Positions 53,887 to 62,496 of a stretch of DNA of 64,000 nt are shown here, in pieces; within the stretch, counting starts at the first letter, position 1; every line of letters starts with the position of its first letter. The stretch lies in the NCBI GenBank assembly GCA_045128915.1, contig JBGVIT010000013.1:1-64000 (forward strand). The letters run 5' to 3'. The stretch comes from RGIG9115 sp045128915 (GTDB lineage: Bacteria; Bacillota; Clostridia; UBA1381). A program made the position numbers and the translations under genes. Below the pieces are notes generated by a model. That model was not told the DNA's origin. It worked only from the letters and a program-made list of their open reading frames with translations, and searched no databases.

Positions 53887-54951
53887 TTAAAACAATGTTT
53901 CAGTTTCTTCTTCAACTCCGCTTTCGCAAGAACGTTTGCCCGCATCAAGCGCCGCTTGTACTTTCATATTAAAGTCGGCAGTCAGCATCTCGTGGAGCGG
54001 CTCGCCTTTTGTTATAAAGTTTATCACATTATCTCCAAGCTTTGTTTGTGCGGATTCAAGCTCATATACTTCTTCCGCATCTGGTGTGGGAAAATATGGC
54101 TTAAATGTCTTATACACTTTCACGTCATTACTGAAGCGATCTGCAACTATTACACCCTTGCTTCCATACACTATGGGTCCGGTAGGAATTTGAGCGTTAC
54201 TCATTGTTGACCAAGAGCCTTCAATAAGACCTACACAATCACCAAAATCTATTGTAAACACCGAATAATCCTCTGTATCAGAAAATGGTATAAAATAATT
54301 CTTTTTAAGTCCGTAAACCTTCTTTGCACACTTGTTTGCAATCCATGTAGTAAGTGCACAGCCATATCCGGCATAATCGAAAATGGAACCACCGCCCATA
54401 TCCTTTTTATACCACCAAAGCTTTGAAAGCTCTTCATCTGTAAACTTACCAAGAGGATATGCACCCCTTGTAGACGGGCTCCTGTAGTGAACTTTATGTA
54501 CTTCACCCACAACTCCGGCATCAGCGAGCTCTTTAACCTTATTAAAACCTGAAAACCATGCAACAGGCCAATTTATGATAAGTTCACCCTTGCTCTTTTT
54601 ATACGCATCATACATTCTTCTGGCATCATTCATATCAAATGCAAATGGCTTTTCGACAATTACGTGTTTGCCCATAGATAACACTTCACAGACTATATCT
54701 GCATGGTCTTTGACAGATGTACAAACAATTACAATATCAATATCCTGATTTAAAAGCTCTTTATAATCGTCCCATATTTTTATGTTCACTCCCTCAGGGA
54801 TATTGTTTTCTATGTAAAAATCATATTCATCCTTTGGCATATCTCTGAAAGGAGCTAAACCTATTATGTCAGCTCTTTCACAAAAATTTCTATACATTGC
54901 GTTAATGTGACAGTGCTCTATACCAACAATGGCAACTCTTAGTTTGTTCAT
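53887..54951 (-). CDS. Gfo/Idh/MocA dehydrogenase, subtype I, operon 2 (second paralog)
   Basis: The 354-residue protein has RVAIVGIEHCHINAMYRNF at the N-terminus, VIVEKPFAFD with the catalytic Lys, ELIINWPVAWFSGFNKVKEL and STRGAYPLGKF. It belongs to the same subtype as 51643-52743 but is more distant, with GGGSIFDYAGYGCAL in place of the usual metal-like segment. AAGGATT precedes ATG 54951. A second subtype I enzyme in one operon suggests oxidation at two positions or two substrates. Confidence 0.9.
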   Translation of the reverse strand: MNKLRVAIVGIEHCHINAMYRNFCERADIIGLAPFRDMPKDEYDFYIENNIPEGVNIKIWDDYKELLNQDIDIVIVCTSVKDHADIVCEVLSMGKHVIVEKPFAFDMNDARRMYDAYKKSKGELIINWPVAWFSGFNKVKELADAGVVGEVHKVHYRSPSTRGAYPLGKFTDEELSKLWWYKKDMGGGSIFDYAGYGCALTTWIANKCAKKVYGLKKNYFIPFSDTEDYSVFTIDFGDCVGLIEGSWSTMSNAQIPTGPIVYGSKGVIVADRFSNDVKVYKTFKPYFPTPDAEEVYELESAQTKLGDNVINFITKGEPLHEMLTADFNMKVQAALDAGKRSCESGVEEETETLF

Positions 54952-54966
54952 GTTATCAATCCTTTC

Positions 54967-56058
54967 TTAAAAGGTGGTTTCAAGTTCTACTACCTTACCG
55001 CTTTCAATCGCCTCAGGAATTTTACACATAATTTCAAGTACATGTCTTGCGTGTTCAGGCGAAAGAACCGGTGTTGAGTCGTTTTCAATTGCACAAATAA
55101 GATCACGCAAGCAACAGCATTGGCTGATAAGTTGTTTTGGTGGAACTTCACTTCTCATAGGTTCTATCCAACCTCTAATTCCTAATTCAGGACTATCTAT
55201 AAACACATCAGGAACAGGATTTTTCATATATGGTCGCACAAAAGATATAGTTCCCTTTTCTCCGAATACTTCAAGCTGAGGTGAACGTTTTGCCTTTTGG
55301 CAAAAACCTGTATCTACAACAGCCATTCTTCCTTCTCCAAATTTCAGTACGATGATATACTGGTCCGGTAGTAAATCAGCTTTAATTTTCTTGCCATTGT
55401 ATGCACCAGAGCGTACAGTTCTCTCAGGCATAGCATTTATTGCCATGCAGGAAAATGCTTTTGCCGGTCCAAACATAGATGTAACAATTTGAAGACCGTG
55501 AACCCCCATATCAACAAGCGCTCCTGCTCCCGGCTCGAAAAACCAAGTTGGATCCGCATCACGGAATTGGAAATATTCAGGGCCGCCGTGAGAAAGGTTA
55601 CATTTTGCATAAAATGGTTTCCCAATTGCATTGTTTTTAATCAAATCTTTTGCAACATTCAAATCATAACGCATAGGATGAATGGGAACACAGGCAAACT
55701 TTACATTATTTTTTTTAGCAAGTTCAATCTGTTCTGTAAGCATTTCTACATTTGGTGCTGCCGGCTTTTGAGAAATAAGATGCTTTCCTGCTTTCAGAAT
55801 AGCCATATTAATTTCGTGATGAGCCTGAATTGACGCAGCATCAATAGCGATATCAAAATCACATTTTTCAATAAGTTCCTCAACACTTGAATACCAGTTT
55901 GGTATACCAAAGTCTTTACATGCTTTCTGTGCTCTTTCCGGAATAATATCCACAGCCGCAACACAAACAGCATTTGCCTCTTTAGAGATATTAGGTAAAT
56001 ACTCATTGTTTGCAAACATACCGCATCCGATAACTGCCACTTTCCATTGTTCTTTCAT
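54967..56058 (-). CDS. Gfo/Idh/MocA dehydrogenase with QKP variant, first gene of operon 2
   Basis: The 363-residue protein has KVAVIGCGMFANNEYLPNIS and the catalytic motif as HLISQKPAAPN: the Lys is kept but Glu is replaced by Gln. ADPTWFFEPGAGALVDMGVHG holds the conserved His. TAGGAGGAA precedes ATG 56058. It opens operon 2, 127 bases from the divergent AraC gene. Confidence 0.9.
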   Translation of the reverse strand: MKEQWKVAVIGCGMFANNEYLPNISKEANAVCVAAVDIIPERAQKACKDFGIPNWYSSVEELIEKCDFDIAIDAASIQAHHEINMAILKAGKHLISQKPAAPNVEMLTEQIELAKKNNVKFACVPIHPMRYDLNVAKDLIKNNAIGKPFYAKCNLSHGGPEYFQFRDADPTWFFEPGAGALVDMGVHGLQIVTSMFGPAKAFSCMAINAMPERTVRSGAYNGKKIKADLLPDQYIIVLKFGEGRMAVVDTGFCQKAKRSPQLEVFGEKGTISFVRPYMKNPVPDVFIDSPELGIRGWIEPMRSEVPPKQLISQCCCLRDLICAIENDSTPVLSPEHARHVLEIMCKIPEAIESGKVVELETTF

Positions 56059-56088
56059 AAAAATTCCTCCTAAAAAAGTTTTTTTCTA

Positions 56089-56117
56089 TTTACAATTATA
56101 TGATTATCTGTTATAAT
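56089..56117 (+). promoter_or_regulatory. Promoter of the AraC gene at 56186
   Basis: TTTACA (56089-56094) and TATAAT (56112-56117) are 17 bp apart in the divergent gap between operon 2 and its AraC regulator. Confidence 0.7.
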
Positions 56118-56185
56118 AATCAACATATAAAACATTCAACTTTGTGGATTATTTCGTCATTTTTATGTTTTGGAGGATGATATAA

Positions 56186-57094
56186 ATGATACATTCATTT
56201 ACTTTTGAAAAATTGCCAAGAATAAGCAATATTTATACTGTTACAAGAAATACATTATGGCAAATAGCAGATTCTACACATATTTTGATAATGATTTTGG
56301 AAGGAAATTGTTGTTTCAAAATTAATTCTCAGAAATATATTGCAAAAAAAGGCGATTGCGTTTTTATACCGAAGAATAATCTTTATGAGAGAAGTCCTTA
56401 TGAGAATCAAAAATGTACAATGCTTTATGTTCATTTTGAAACAGCTGACGAATTACGTGAACTTACATACAGAGAAGCGTATGCCGATGCTGAAAAGAAT
56501 CAAAATAAAGCAGAGATGTTGTTCTTTAATGAAAATACAATATTTTCGACATCATATGTTTTATATTTAAAAAATCACGTATCCGGAACTCCAAAGCTAC
56601 AGCAGACGATAGAAAACATGGAAAAGATTTTACCAAAAACAACTCTTGAAAATTCTTTAAAAACAATTTTAATTTTTTGTGAAGTCCTATTTGAACTCTC
56701 GAGAGAAACTGTAAAAACCCTTAAAATAAATACAAAAGGTGAAGTTGCAAGAACACCCTATAACCTAAAAAAAGCTGTTTTATACATACAACAAAACTGT
56801 CACAGAAAAATAAATATTTCAGAGCTTATAAAACATTGCAACATTTCTCAATCACAACTGACAAGATATTTTAAACAAGCGTTTGGCAAAACTCCCATAC
56901 AGTATATTAATGATTACAAACTTAATCGAGCAAAATATATGTTGATGTATATGCCGCAACTTTCTGTAGGAGCAGTAGCAGAATCTTTGGGATTTGACGA
57001 TCAACGATATTTCTCAAGGTTGTTTTTTAAATCATTTAATGAAACACCGACAGAGTATAGATACAGAGTCAACCATTATGTAGAAAAAAAATGA
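56186..57094 (+). CDS. AraC-family regulator divergent from operon 2
   Basis: ATG 56186 follows TTGGAGGATGATATAA. The 302-residue protein has a cupin-like sensor (FKINSQKYIAKKGDCVFIPK) and an AraC-type double helix-turn-helix: LKKAVLYIQQNCHRKINISE, then QSQLTRYFKQAFGKTPIQYI and AESLGFDDQRYFSRLFFKSF. Its position opposite operon 2 mirrors the AraC gene of operon 1, so it probably controls operon 2. Confidence 0.9.
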   Translation: MIHSFTFEKLPRISNIYTVTRNTLWQIADSTHILIMILEGNCCFKINSQKYIAKKGDCVFIPKNNLYERSPYENQKCTMLYVHFETADELRELTYREAYADAEKNQNKAEMLFFNENTIFSTSYVLYLKNHVSGTPKLQQTIENMEKILPKTTLENSLKTILIFCEVLFELSRETVKTLKINTKGEVARTPYNLKKAVLYIQQNCHRKINISELIKHCNISQSQLTRYFKQAFGKTPIQYINDYKLNRAKYMLMYMPQLSVGAVAESLGFDDQRYFSRLFFKSFNETPTEYRYRVNHYVEKK

Positions 57095-57267
57095 TGGTTA
57101 TGGCTGTTGAAAATATGGAAGAAACAATTATGCCTATGGCACAGCACGCCTACCAATGCTCAATCTGCAGACGCGCATGTGATGTGGCATGCTATATTCA
57201 CTTGGATGAAAAAGGAATACTCGCAAAACACTTCAAAACACCATTCAGAAAAAGAGTGGAAATATGA
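57091..57267 (+). other. Short Cys-rich open frame (58 codons)
   Basis: It starts at ATG 57091, overlapping the AraC stop, and contains the regular set CSICRRACDVAC (Cys at residues 23, 26, 30 and 34), which could bind a metal. No separate ribosome site is seen. As it is followed by clear gene debris, it may itself be a remnant. I do not recognise it. Confidence 0.3.
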
Positions 57268-57346
57268 TGTGGAAGATTTCAGATAATCTTGGAAGAGAAT
57301 ACTTTGCCAGAGAAGAAAATAATATATTTACAATAAACAAAGATAA

Positions 57347-57754
57347 TCAACAACAGATACAGTCAACTATCCCATAAAGAATTCCAAAAATCATTTGACA
57401 GTTATTGAAGACGGTTCGAGACCTTCGTTTTACTTTTATTCAAAGTTTTTGGAAGGTAGTGATAACGATGATTAGCTTGGAAAAGAAGATTTGGTTTGTG
57501 ATACAGATGTGCAACTAAAATACAGTGTTTCAAAAATCAAAGAGACTTATGAGGAATATAAATCACTTGTGCATTTACAAACCCAATTTATTGAAAAACA
57601 TAGTGAAATTGGTGAAAATGTATTTGAGGTTATGTATTCAGATGGAACAATCATAAAAGTTGACTATAATAATACGGTAATTAAACGAAAAGTGAGTATA
57701 TCCACTCTATTTAAGTTCTGTATTCTCAAAAGACTGGTTGAACTCACGGCATAG
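57347..57754 (+). pseudogene. C-terminal remnant of a DUF5696-like glycan protein
   Basis: The frame reads NSKNHLTVIEDGSRPSFYFY, meets a TAG at 57473, continues as LGKEDLVCDTDVQLKYSVSK, then KIKETYEEYKSL and GENVFEVMYSDGTIIKVDYN. The last phrase is like the C-terminal end of DUF5696 (glycosidase-associated) proteins. The N-terminal part is missing. Confidence 0.5.
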
Positions 57755-57905
57755 TCCGGCAACAGCATATATCAAAAACGGATATAAAATCACCGCCATT
57801 TATGGACTGTGCGGATATAATGACTTCTCTACTTTTAACAGGAATTTTAACAAAATAATCGGTATGTCTCCGAGAGAATGTAAAAAACTTTATTGCAGAA
57901 GTTGA
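57753..57905 (+). pseudogene. C-terminal remnant of an AraC-family regulator
   Basis: Fifty codons read ITAIYGLCGYNDFSTFNRNF and NKIIGMSPRECKKLYC, the second helix-turn-helix of AraC proteins, but the sensor and first motif are missing. It is preceded by the DUF5696-like debris. Confidence 0.7.
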
Positions 57906-57910
57906 ATTAA

Positions 57911-58747
57911 CTACTTATATAAATAAAATCCATTACCTTTGATTCTTTGCGATTCTGAAAAAACAATAAAAGAATTATCATCAATTGAAAGAATTCTCTT
58001 TTGAAATTCCTCACTTTCACTTTCTTTTAAAGCGCAAAACAACATCTGCTTTTTACTATCTGTATATGCACCTTTGACATCAATTAAAGTAACTCCTCTA
58101 GGAGATGTAGAAACGAGCGTTTTTGCTATTTCTTCACCATTATCAGTTATAACAAACGCAATTCTCGAAATATTCAATTTACTAATAATGAAATCGATAA
58201 AATAGCTTGAAACAATAAGTGTCAAAATGCCAAACATGGTAAGTTCTATGTTTCTAAATATTGTGAATGAAAGCAAAATCACAATTCCATCTACAACTAA
58301 AAGCATTTTTCCAATAGGCACAAAATCGAATTTAGTCTGAATAATTCTTCCTAAAATATCCGTACCCCCGGTTGATGCACCTGCAGCGAAGCTCATTCCA
58401 ATACCAAGTCCATATAATCCTCCTCCAAAAAAAGTTGGCAGTATAAGATTTTCTGTATATACCGGAAAAAAGCAAAAAAATTGAGTAAACAAAGATAGAA
58501 GAGTTATCCCTAACAAAGTCTTAAGTATAAATTTTTTACCTAAAATGGTAAATCCTAAAAGCAAAAATACTATATTAAGTATAAAAAAACTAACGCCCGG
58601 CTGTATGCCAAACAAATGAAACAAGATAGTTGATATGCCTGATAGCCCTCCACCTACAACTTTGTTGGGGGTAAGCAACGAACCAATTGCAAACCCTGTT
58701 GCCATTGTACCTATTATGGTAAATATAAATGACGTTCTCTTTTTCAA
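57911..58747 (-). CDS. YitT-family membrane protein (DUF2179 C-terminus)
   Basis: I choose TTG 58747, nine bases after AGAGG; the frame is open to 58810 without a site. The 278-residue protein has about five membrane segments (for example FTIIGTMATGFAIGSLLTPN, ILNIVFLLLGFTILG, FFGGGLYGLGIGMSFAAGAS) and the family's GGTDILGRI. The soluble C-terminal DUF2179 domain has VITDNGEEIAKTLVSTSPRG and LIDVKGAYT. Function of the family is unknown; a transport role is often assumed. Here it is isolated between debris and the DegT gene. Confidence 0.9.
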   Translation of the reverse strand: MKKRTSFIFTIIGTMATGFAIGSLLTPNKVVGGGLSGISTILFHLFGIQPGVSFFILNIVFLLLGFTILGKKFILKTLLGITLLSLFTQFFCFFPVYTENLILPTFFGGGLYGLGIGMSFAAGASTGGTDILGRIIQTKFDFVPIGKMLLVVDGIVILLSFTIFRNIELTMFGILTLIVSSYFIDFIISKLNISRIAFVITDNGEEIAKTLVSTSPRGVTLIDVKGAYTDSKKQMLFCALKESESEEFQKRILSIDDNSFIVFSESQRIKGNGFYLYK

Positions 58748-58795
58748 CTTAAAATACCTCTTCTCAATAATAATTTTGTGATTTTTAGTCAAAAT

Positions 58796-58828
58796 CAAAA
58801 ATCGTAGCAACTGCTACGATTTTTTTGC
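58796..58828. terminator. Terminator after the DegT aminotransferase gene at 58831
   Basis: ATCGTAGCA/TGCTACGAT (58801-58820) is a perfect stem with a two-base loop and A/T runs on both sides; it lies directly after the minus-strand stop at 58831. Confidence 0.85.
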
Positions 58829-58830
58829 TT

Positions 58831-59994
58831 TTATTTTGCAGCCCTTAAAATTTCTATTTTTTCTATAATCTGTTCATCAGTCCAATCCGGATTAATATCT
58901 ACATAAACAGTTCTTGAAAGCCACTTGAGAGTTTCGGGACACATATCAGGCTTATAATCAGGAACAATATCCTTGTTTGCTTCCATCTTAAAAGGATCCA
59001 TAAGAGGATGGAACGCTCCTTTTTTATTCATAATAGGTGTCCAGTTTGTATAGACATGCTTACCTGTATCAATAGGAAGTCTGCCGTCCACTCCTTTGCT
59101 TTCAGCAAACCGACGTGCATCTTCTTCTGAATCAAATCTAAATGCAATAGTAGTTGCACAGTCGCCCTCAATATCGTATGAAGGGATAAATTTATAGTCT
59201 GAAGAAAGGGCATCCATCATAGTTTTCTTAATTCTTCTGAGATCCCCAAGAATTGTATCCATTTTTTTGAGCTGTTCTCTAAGAATTGCAGCTGTAATTT
59301 CATTTGAACGATACTCTGTTCCACAGAACACGTCTTCCTCAACATCATGAAGCTGGTCGCCAAAGAACGCTACCGCACTGCTATCGTGATAAATAAGCGC
59401 TCTCTGCCAAACTTCTGAATTGTCTGTAAACAACACACCACCTTCACCGGCAGTTATAATTTTGAAGAAGTTGAAGCTCAAAGCACCAGCTTCTCCCCAC
59501 GTTCCAAGTCTTTTACCCTTAAAGCTTCCACCGTCTGCCTGACAGGCATCCTCAAGAACCTTTATACCATGCTTACCAGCAATTTCACATATTTTTTCCA
59601 TATTACAAGGAAAACCCTGAATGTGTACAGGAATTACTGCTTTTGTATGTGGAGTAATCTTTCTTTCAAAATCAACAGGTGAAAGTGTAAGCGTTTCGTC
59701 AACCTCAGCAATCACAGGAATAGCACCTGCAGCAACTACAGCGATTGCAGTAGCAAGATATGTATAACCGGGAACAATTACCTCATCACCAGGGCCTATA
59801 CCCATACCAACAAGCGCTGATATAAGCGCCGCCTTACCCGAAGTCATAAGTAGAGCATTTTTTGTCCCAAATATTTCTTTCATTTCTTTTTCGCAGTTTT
59901 CCACCTCTTTGAGTCCGTCATTGATTTTAAAAAGTTGCTTTGAATCAATAACTCTTGCAACTGCATCTGCTTCTTCTTTACCAATTCTATACAT
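58831..59994 (-). CDS. DegT/DnrJ/EryC1/StrS-family PLP aminotransferase
   Basis: The 387-residue protein has the family's PLP site: ALLMTSGKAALISALVGMGI (phosphate loop), VLEDACQADGG with Asp149 and LSFNFFKIITAGEGG with the PLP Lys178. Members transfer an amino group to a keto-sugar (also 3-amino-inositols), or in some cases dehydrate. Expression is probably controlled by the neighbouring AraC protein through the conserved block at 60022-60090. Its paralog lies at 62497-63672; the pair and the ceramidase-like gene form one regulon. Confidence 0.92.
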   Translation of the reverse strand: MYRIGKEEADAVARVIDSKQLFKINDGLKEVENCEKEMKEIFGTKNALLMTSGKAALISALVGMGIGPGDEVIVPGYTYLATAIAVVAAGAIPVIAEVDETLTLSPVDFERKITPHTKAVIPVHIQGFPCNMEKICEIAGKHGIKVLEDACQADGGSFKGKRLGTWGEAGALSFNFFKIITAGEGGVLFTDNSEVWQRALIYHDSSAVAFFGDQLHDVEEDVFCGTEYRSNEITAAILREQLKKMDTILGDLRRIKKTMMDALSSDYKFIPSYDIEGDCATTIAFRFDSEEDARRFAESKGVDGRLPIDTGKHVYTNWTPIMNKKGAFHPLMDPFKMEANKDIVPDYKPDMCPETLKWLSRTVYVDINPDWTDEQIIEKIEILRAAK

Positions 59995-60021
59995 AATTTA
60001 TTCCTCCGTTAAAATGTCTTT

Positions 60022-60090
60022 ATCATAATATTACCACAAATATATGTGTCATACAATCCCATACGCAGACAACTTTTACCCAAAAATTTG
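60022..60090 (-). promoter_or_regulatory. Promoter and shared AraC-type operator of the DegT gene at 58831
   Basis: On the minus strand the block AATTTTTGGGTAAAAGTTGT, then CTGCGTATGGGATTGTATGA and CATATATTT, ends near -10 TATGAT (60022-60027). Nearly the same block lies upstream of the gene at 61169. Being conserved while the surroundings are not, it is a likely binding site of the AraC protein encoded in between. Confidence 0.75.
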
Positions 60091-60109
60091 CAAAATTATA
60101 TGTATATTA

Positions 60110-60138
60110 TTGATTTTGTCAATTTATCATGTTATAAT
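60110..60138 (+). promoter_or_regulatory. Promoter of the AraC gene at 60175
   Basis: TTGATT (60110-60115) and TATAAT (60133-60138) are 17 bp apart; the gene starts 37 bases later. Confidence 0.75.
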
Positions 60139-60174
60139 TATCTTGAATTTAACATATTTTAAGCAGGTGAACAT

Positions 60175-61017
60175 ATGAAATATCAAAATTTACTATTTGG
60201 ACAAAATCCTTACTTTGTATCTTGTGCATACAATTCATATGCAGCTCATTGTCATAGCGAGATAGAGCTTCTATACTGTGTACAGGGAGAAATTAAAGTA
60301 ATAATAGAAGGTGAAGAATATAATTTAGTGCAGGGCAGTATACTTCTTATAAGCAGTCTTGCCATGCATGAAATTATTATAGAAGAAAAAGCTACAGCTT
60401 TAGTACTGGAGCTTGGCTCACAATTTTTAGGTACAGAATATAACCATATTGCCCTACAAAAATTTACTAAATGTCATATTACCCCTACTGATGATTTGCC
60501 ATATAAAAGCAGGCTTATAAAGCCCCTTAAAAGACTTTACAAAGAATACATTAACAGAAACGCCGGTTATCAATGGGTAATACAAGGCATACTTTTTGAA
60601 GTGTTCGCTATGGTTGTCCGATGTGTACCAATGGAAAAGCAAAGTACACAGAAACAAAAAAATCTGGAAAGCTATATAAAAATACAAAAAGTTTTTGACC
60701 TTGTGCATGAAAAATATAATGAAGAAATAACACTGGAGCGTGCCGCTTCATACGCGGGTTATGATCCCCGTGCCTTTTGCAGATTGTTCAAACTTATTAC
60801 AAATACAACCTTTCACGACTACCTTAACTTTCACAGGATAAATATTTCTATTCACCTTTTACAGAACAAAATTTACTCCATCGGAGAAATAGGTGAAATG
60901 GTAGGAATTCCCGTAGCAAAAACCTTTAGCCGCGTTTTTCGAAAATATATTGGTATGACACCGAGAGAATACAGAAATATGTACTTTGAAAAACTCCATA
61001 CAGAAAATATATTATAA
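60175..61017 (+). CDS. AraC-family regulator of the DegT/ceramidase-like regulon
   Basis: The 280-residue protein has a His-rich cupin sensor (YAAHCHSEIELLYCVQGEIK) and a C-terminal double helix-turn-helix (LERAASYAGYDPRAFCRLFK, then MVGIPVAKTFSRVFRKYIGM and TPREYRNM). It lies between the divergent DegT gene and the ceramidase-like operon, whose promoters share a conserved block of about 50 bp. It is the obvious candidate to bind both and activate them together. A stem-loop terminator separates it from the next gene. Confidence 0.9.
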   Translation: MKYQNLLFGQNPYFVSCAYNSYAAHCHSEIELLYCVQGEIKVIIEGEEYNLVQGSILLISSLAMHEIIIEEKATALVLELGSQFLGTEYNHIALQKFTKCHITPTDDLPYKSRLIKPLKRLYKEYINRNAGYQWVIQGILFEVFAMVVRCVPMEKQSTQKQKNLESYIKIQKVFDLVHEKYNEEITLERAASYAGYDPRAFCRLFKLITNTTFHDYLNFHRINISIHLLQNKIYSIGEIGEMVGIPVAKTFSRVFRKYIGMTPREYRNMYFEKLHTENIL

Positions 61018-61026
61018 TATAAAATT

Positions 61027-61066
61027 AAAGCTGTATTTATTGATATGTTTCTTTAAATACAGCTTT
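61027..61066 (+). terminator. Terminator of the AraC gene
   Basis: AAAGCTGTATTTA pairs perfectly with TAAATACAGCTTT, ten bases after the stop. Confidence 0.85.
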
Positions 61067-61071
61067 ATGTT

Positions 61072-61138
61072 AATTTTTGGGTAAAAATTGTCTGTATGCG
61101 GGATTGTATAATGCATATATTTATGATAGTATTATAAT
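61072..61138 (+). promoter_or_regulatory. Promoter and shared AraC-type operator of the 61169 operon
   Basis: AATTTTTGGGTAAAAATTGT, then CTGTATGCGGGATTGTATAA and CATATATTT, precede TATAAT at 61133-61138. No consensus -35 box is present at the usual place, as expected of an AraC-activated promoter. The block matches the one at 60036-60090. Confidence 0.75.
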
Positions 61139-61168
61139 AGTAAAACTACAAGCAAGGAGGTCAACATA

Positions 61169-62470
61169 ATGAAATCATTTAAAGCCGGAATGGCAAAAGC
61201 AGATATTACCCCGTCACTTGGTACATTGCTTTACGGCTACCCTTCCATCCGCCCTGCGGAAAAGGTGCTTGATAACATTTTCGTAAAAGCAGTTGCTTTA
61301 AATCAAGACGGCAAAACTGTTGTACTTATAAGTGCAGAAGTTTGTTCGTTGAATCTTATCAACTGTCAACAGATTGCTGAAGCAATTTCAGATAGCTGCG
61401 GTATAGAAAAAGAAAACATTATATACAGTGCAATACATACACATTCGGCACCTATCACAACAACAGTTGCCGGATGGGGCAGTGCAGATGAGGAATATAT
61501 AAATAACATTCTTATTCCCAAAAGTGTTGCGGCTACAAAAGCTGCTATTGAAAATATGCAGGATGCTGTTATGGCCATTGGAACAACCGAATCTCTTGCC
61601 GGAATTAACAGACGTGAGGTCACCCCTGATGGAGAGGTAATACTCGGTCAAAATCCGGACGGACCATATGATCCGACAATGACAGCAATACAGTTCAAAA
61701 ACCTAAACGGTGAGAATATCGGAACAATAATTCATTTTGCATGTCATCCTACAGCTTCAGGCGAAAACTTATCCGTAACCCGAGATTGGCCCGGTTATAT
61801 GATAGATAGAGCTGAGGAAATTACAAAAGCTCCATGTATGTATATAAACGGTGCTGAGGGCGATATTGGTCCTCGTCTTTCTAACGGAAAAACAACAGGC
61901 GATGAAGCATTGGCAAAAGAAGTAGGTCTTATAGCTGCTGATGATGTGGAAAAGGCGATAGAAAATGCAAAAGACTTTTTTGTACCTGAATTAAAAACCG
62001 TTTCAGGCACATTGTCACTTCCACTAATTGAAATGCCAACCCTTGAATCAATTATAGAAAAAATGGAAGCTATGGGTGACCCCGAAAAGCTGATTGAGGT
62101 TGATATTACTACTTATGCAAGACTTGAAAAGCTAAAAAAAATGCATGAGGACAAGGTTGAACCACCGAAAACAATGGAAATTCATCAAACCGTAGTGGCA
62201 CTTTCAAACCTGGCGCTTGCACCATTCCCTTTTGAAGCATTTCACAACCTTGCAAAATCACTTGCAGAAAAATCTCCGTTTGAGAAAACATTGTGGCTTG
62301 GACTTGCAGAAGGAAGCTTTGGGTATATTCCAACAGAGGAACAACTTCCATATGGAGGATACGAGGTAGACTCTTTCAGAGCAGCCACTATTCCGGGATT
62401 TGTGGACGGAACCGACAAAAATGTGGTATCTGAAAGCATTAAACTGTTAAATAAATTATATGCAATATAA
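61169..62470 (+). CDS. Neutral/alkaline ceramidase-like hydrolase (N-terminal domain family)
   Basis: AAGGAGGTC precedes ATG 61169. The 433-residue protein has the N-terminal zinc-dependent domain of the ceramidase family: GMAKADITPSLGTLLYGYPS, YSAIHTHSAPITTT (HTH metal pair), HFACHPTASGENLSVTRDWP (His and the Ser/Asp region) and NGAEGDIGPR. True ceramidases are exported and about 700 residues long with a C-terminal Ig-like domain. This one has no signal peptide and is shorter, so it probably hydrolyses an amide or ester of an aminated sugar in the cytoplasm. The DegT aminotransferase gene follows 26 bases downstream. Confidence 0.88.
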   Translation: MKSFKAGMAKADITPSLGTLLYGYPSIRPAEKVLDNIFVKAVALNQDGKTVVLISAEVCSLNLINCQQIAEAISDSCGIEKENIIYSAIHTHSAPITTTVAGWGSADEEYINNILIPKSVAATKAAIENMQDAVMAIGTTESLAGINRREVTPDGEVILGQNPDGPYDPTMTAIQFKNLNGENIGTIIHFACHPTASGENLSVTRDWPGYMIDRAEEITKAPCMYINGAEGDIGPRLSNGKTTGDEALAKEVGLIAADDVEKAIENAKDFFVPELKTVSGTLSLPLIEMPTLESIIEKMEAMGDPEKLIEVDITTYARLEKLKKMHEDKVEPPKTMEIHQTVVALSNLALAPFPFEAFHNLAKSLAEKSPFEKTLWLGLAEGSFGYIPTEEQLPYGGYEVDSFRAATIPGFVDGTDKNVVSESIKLLNKLYAI

Positions 62471-62496
62471 TTATAAAATTTAAGGAGGACTAAATT

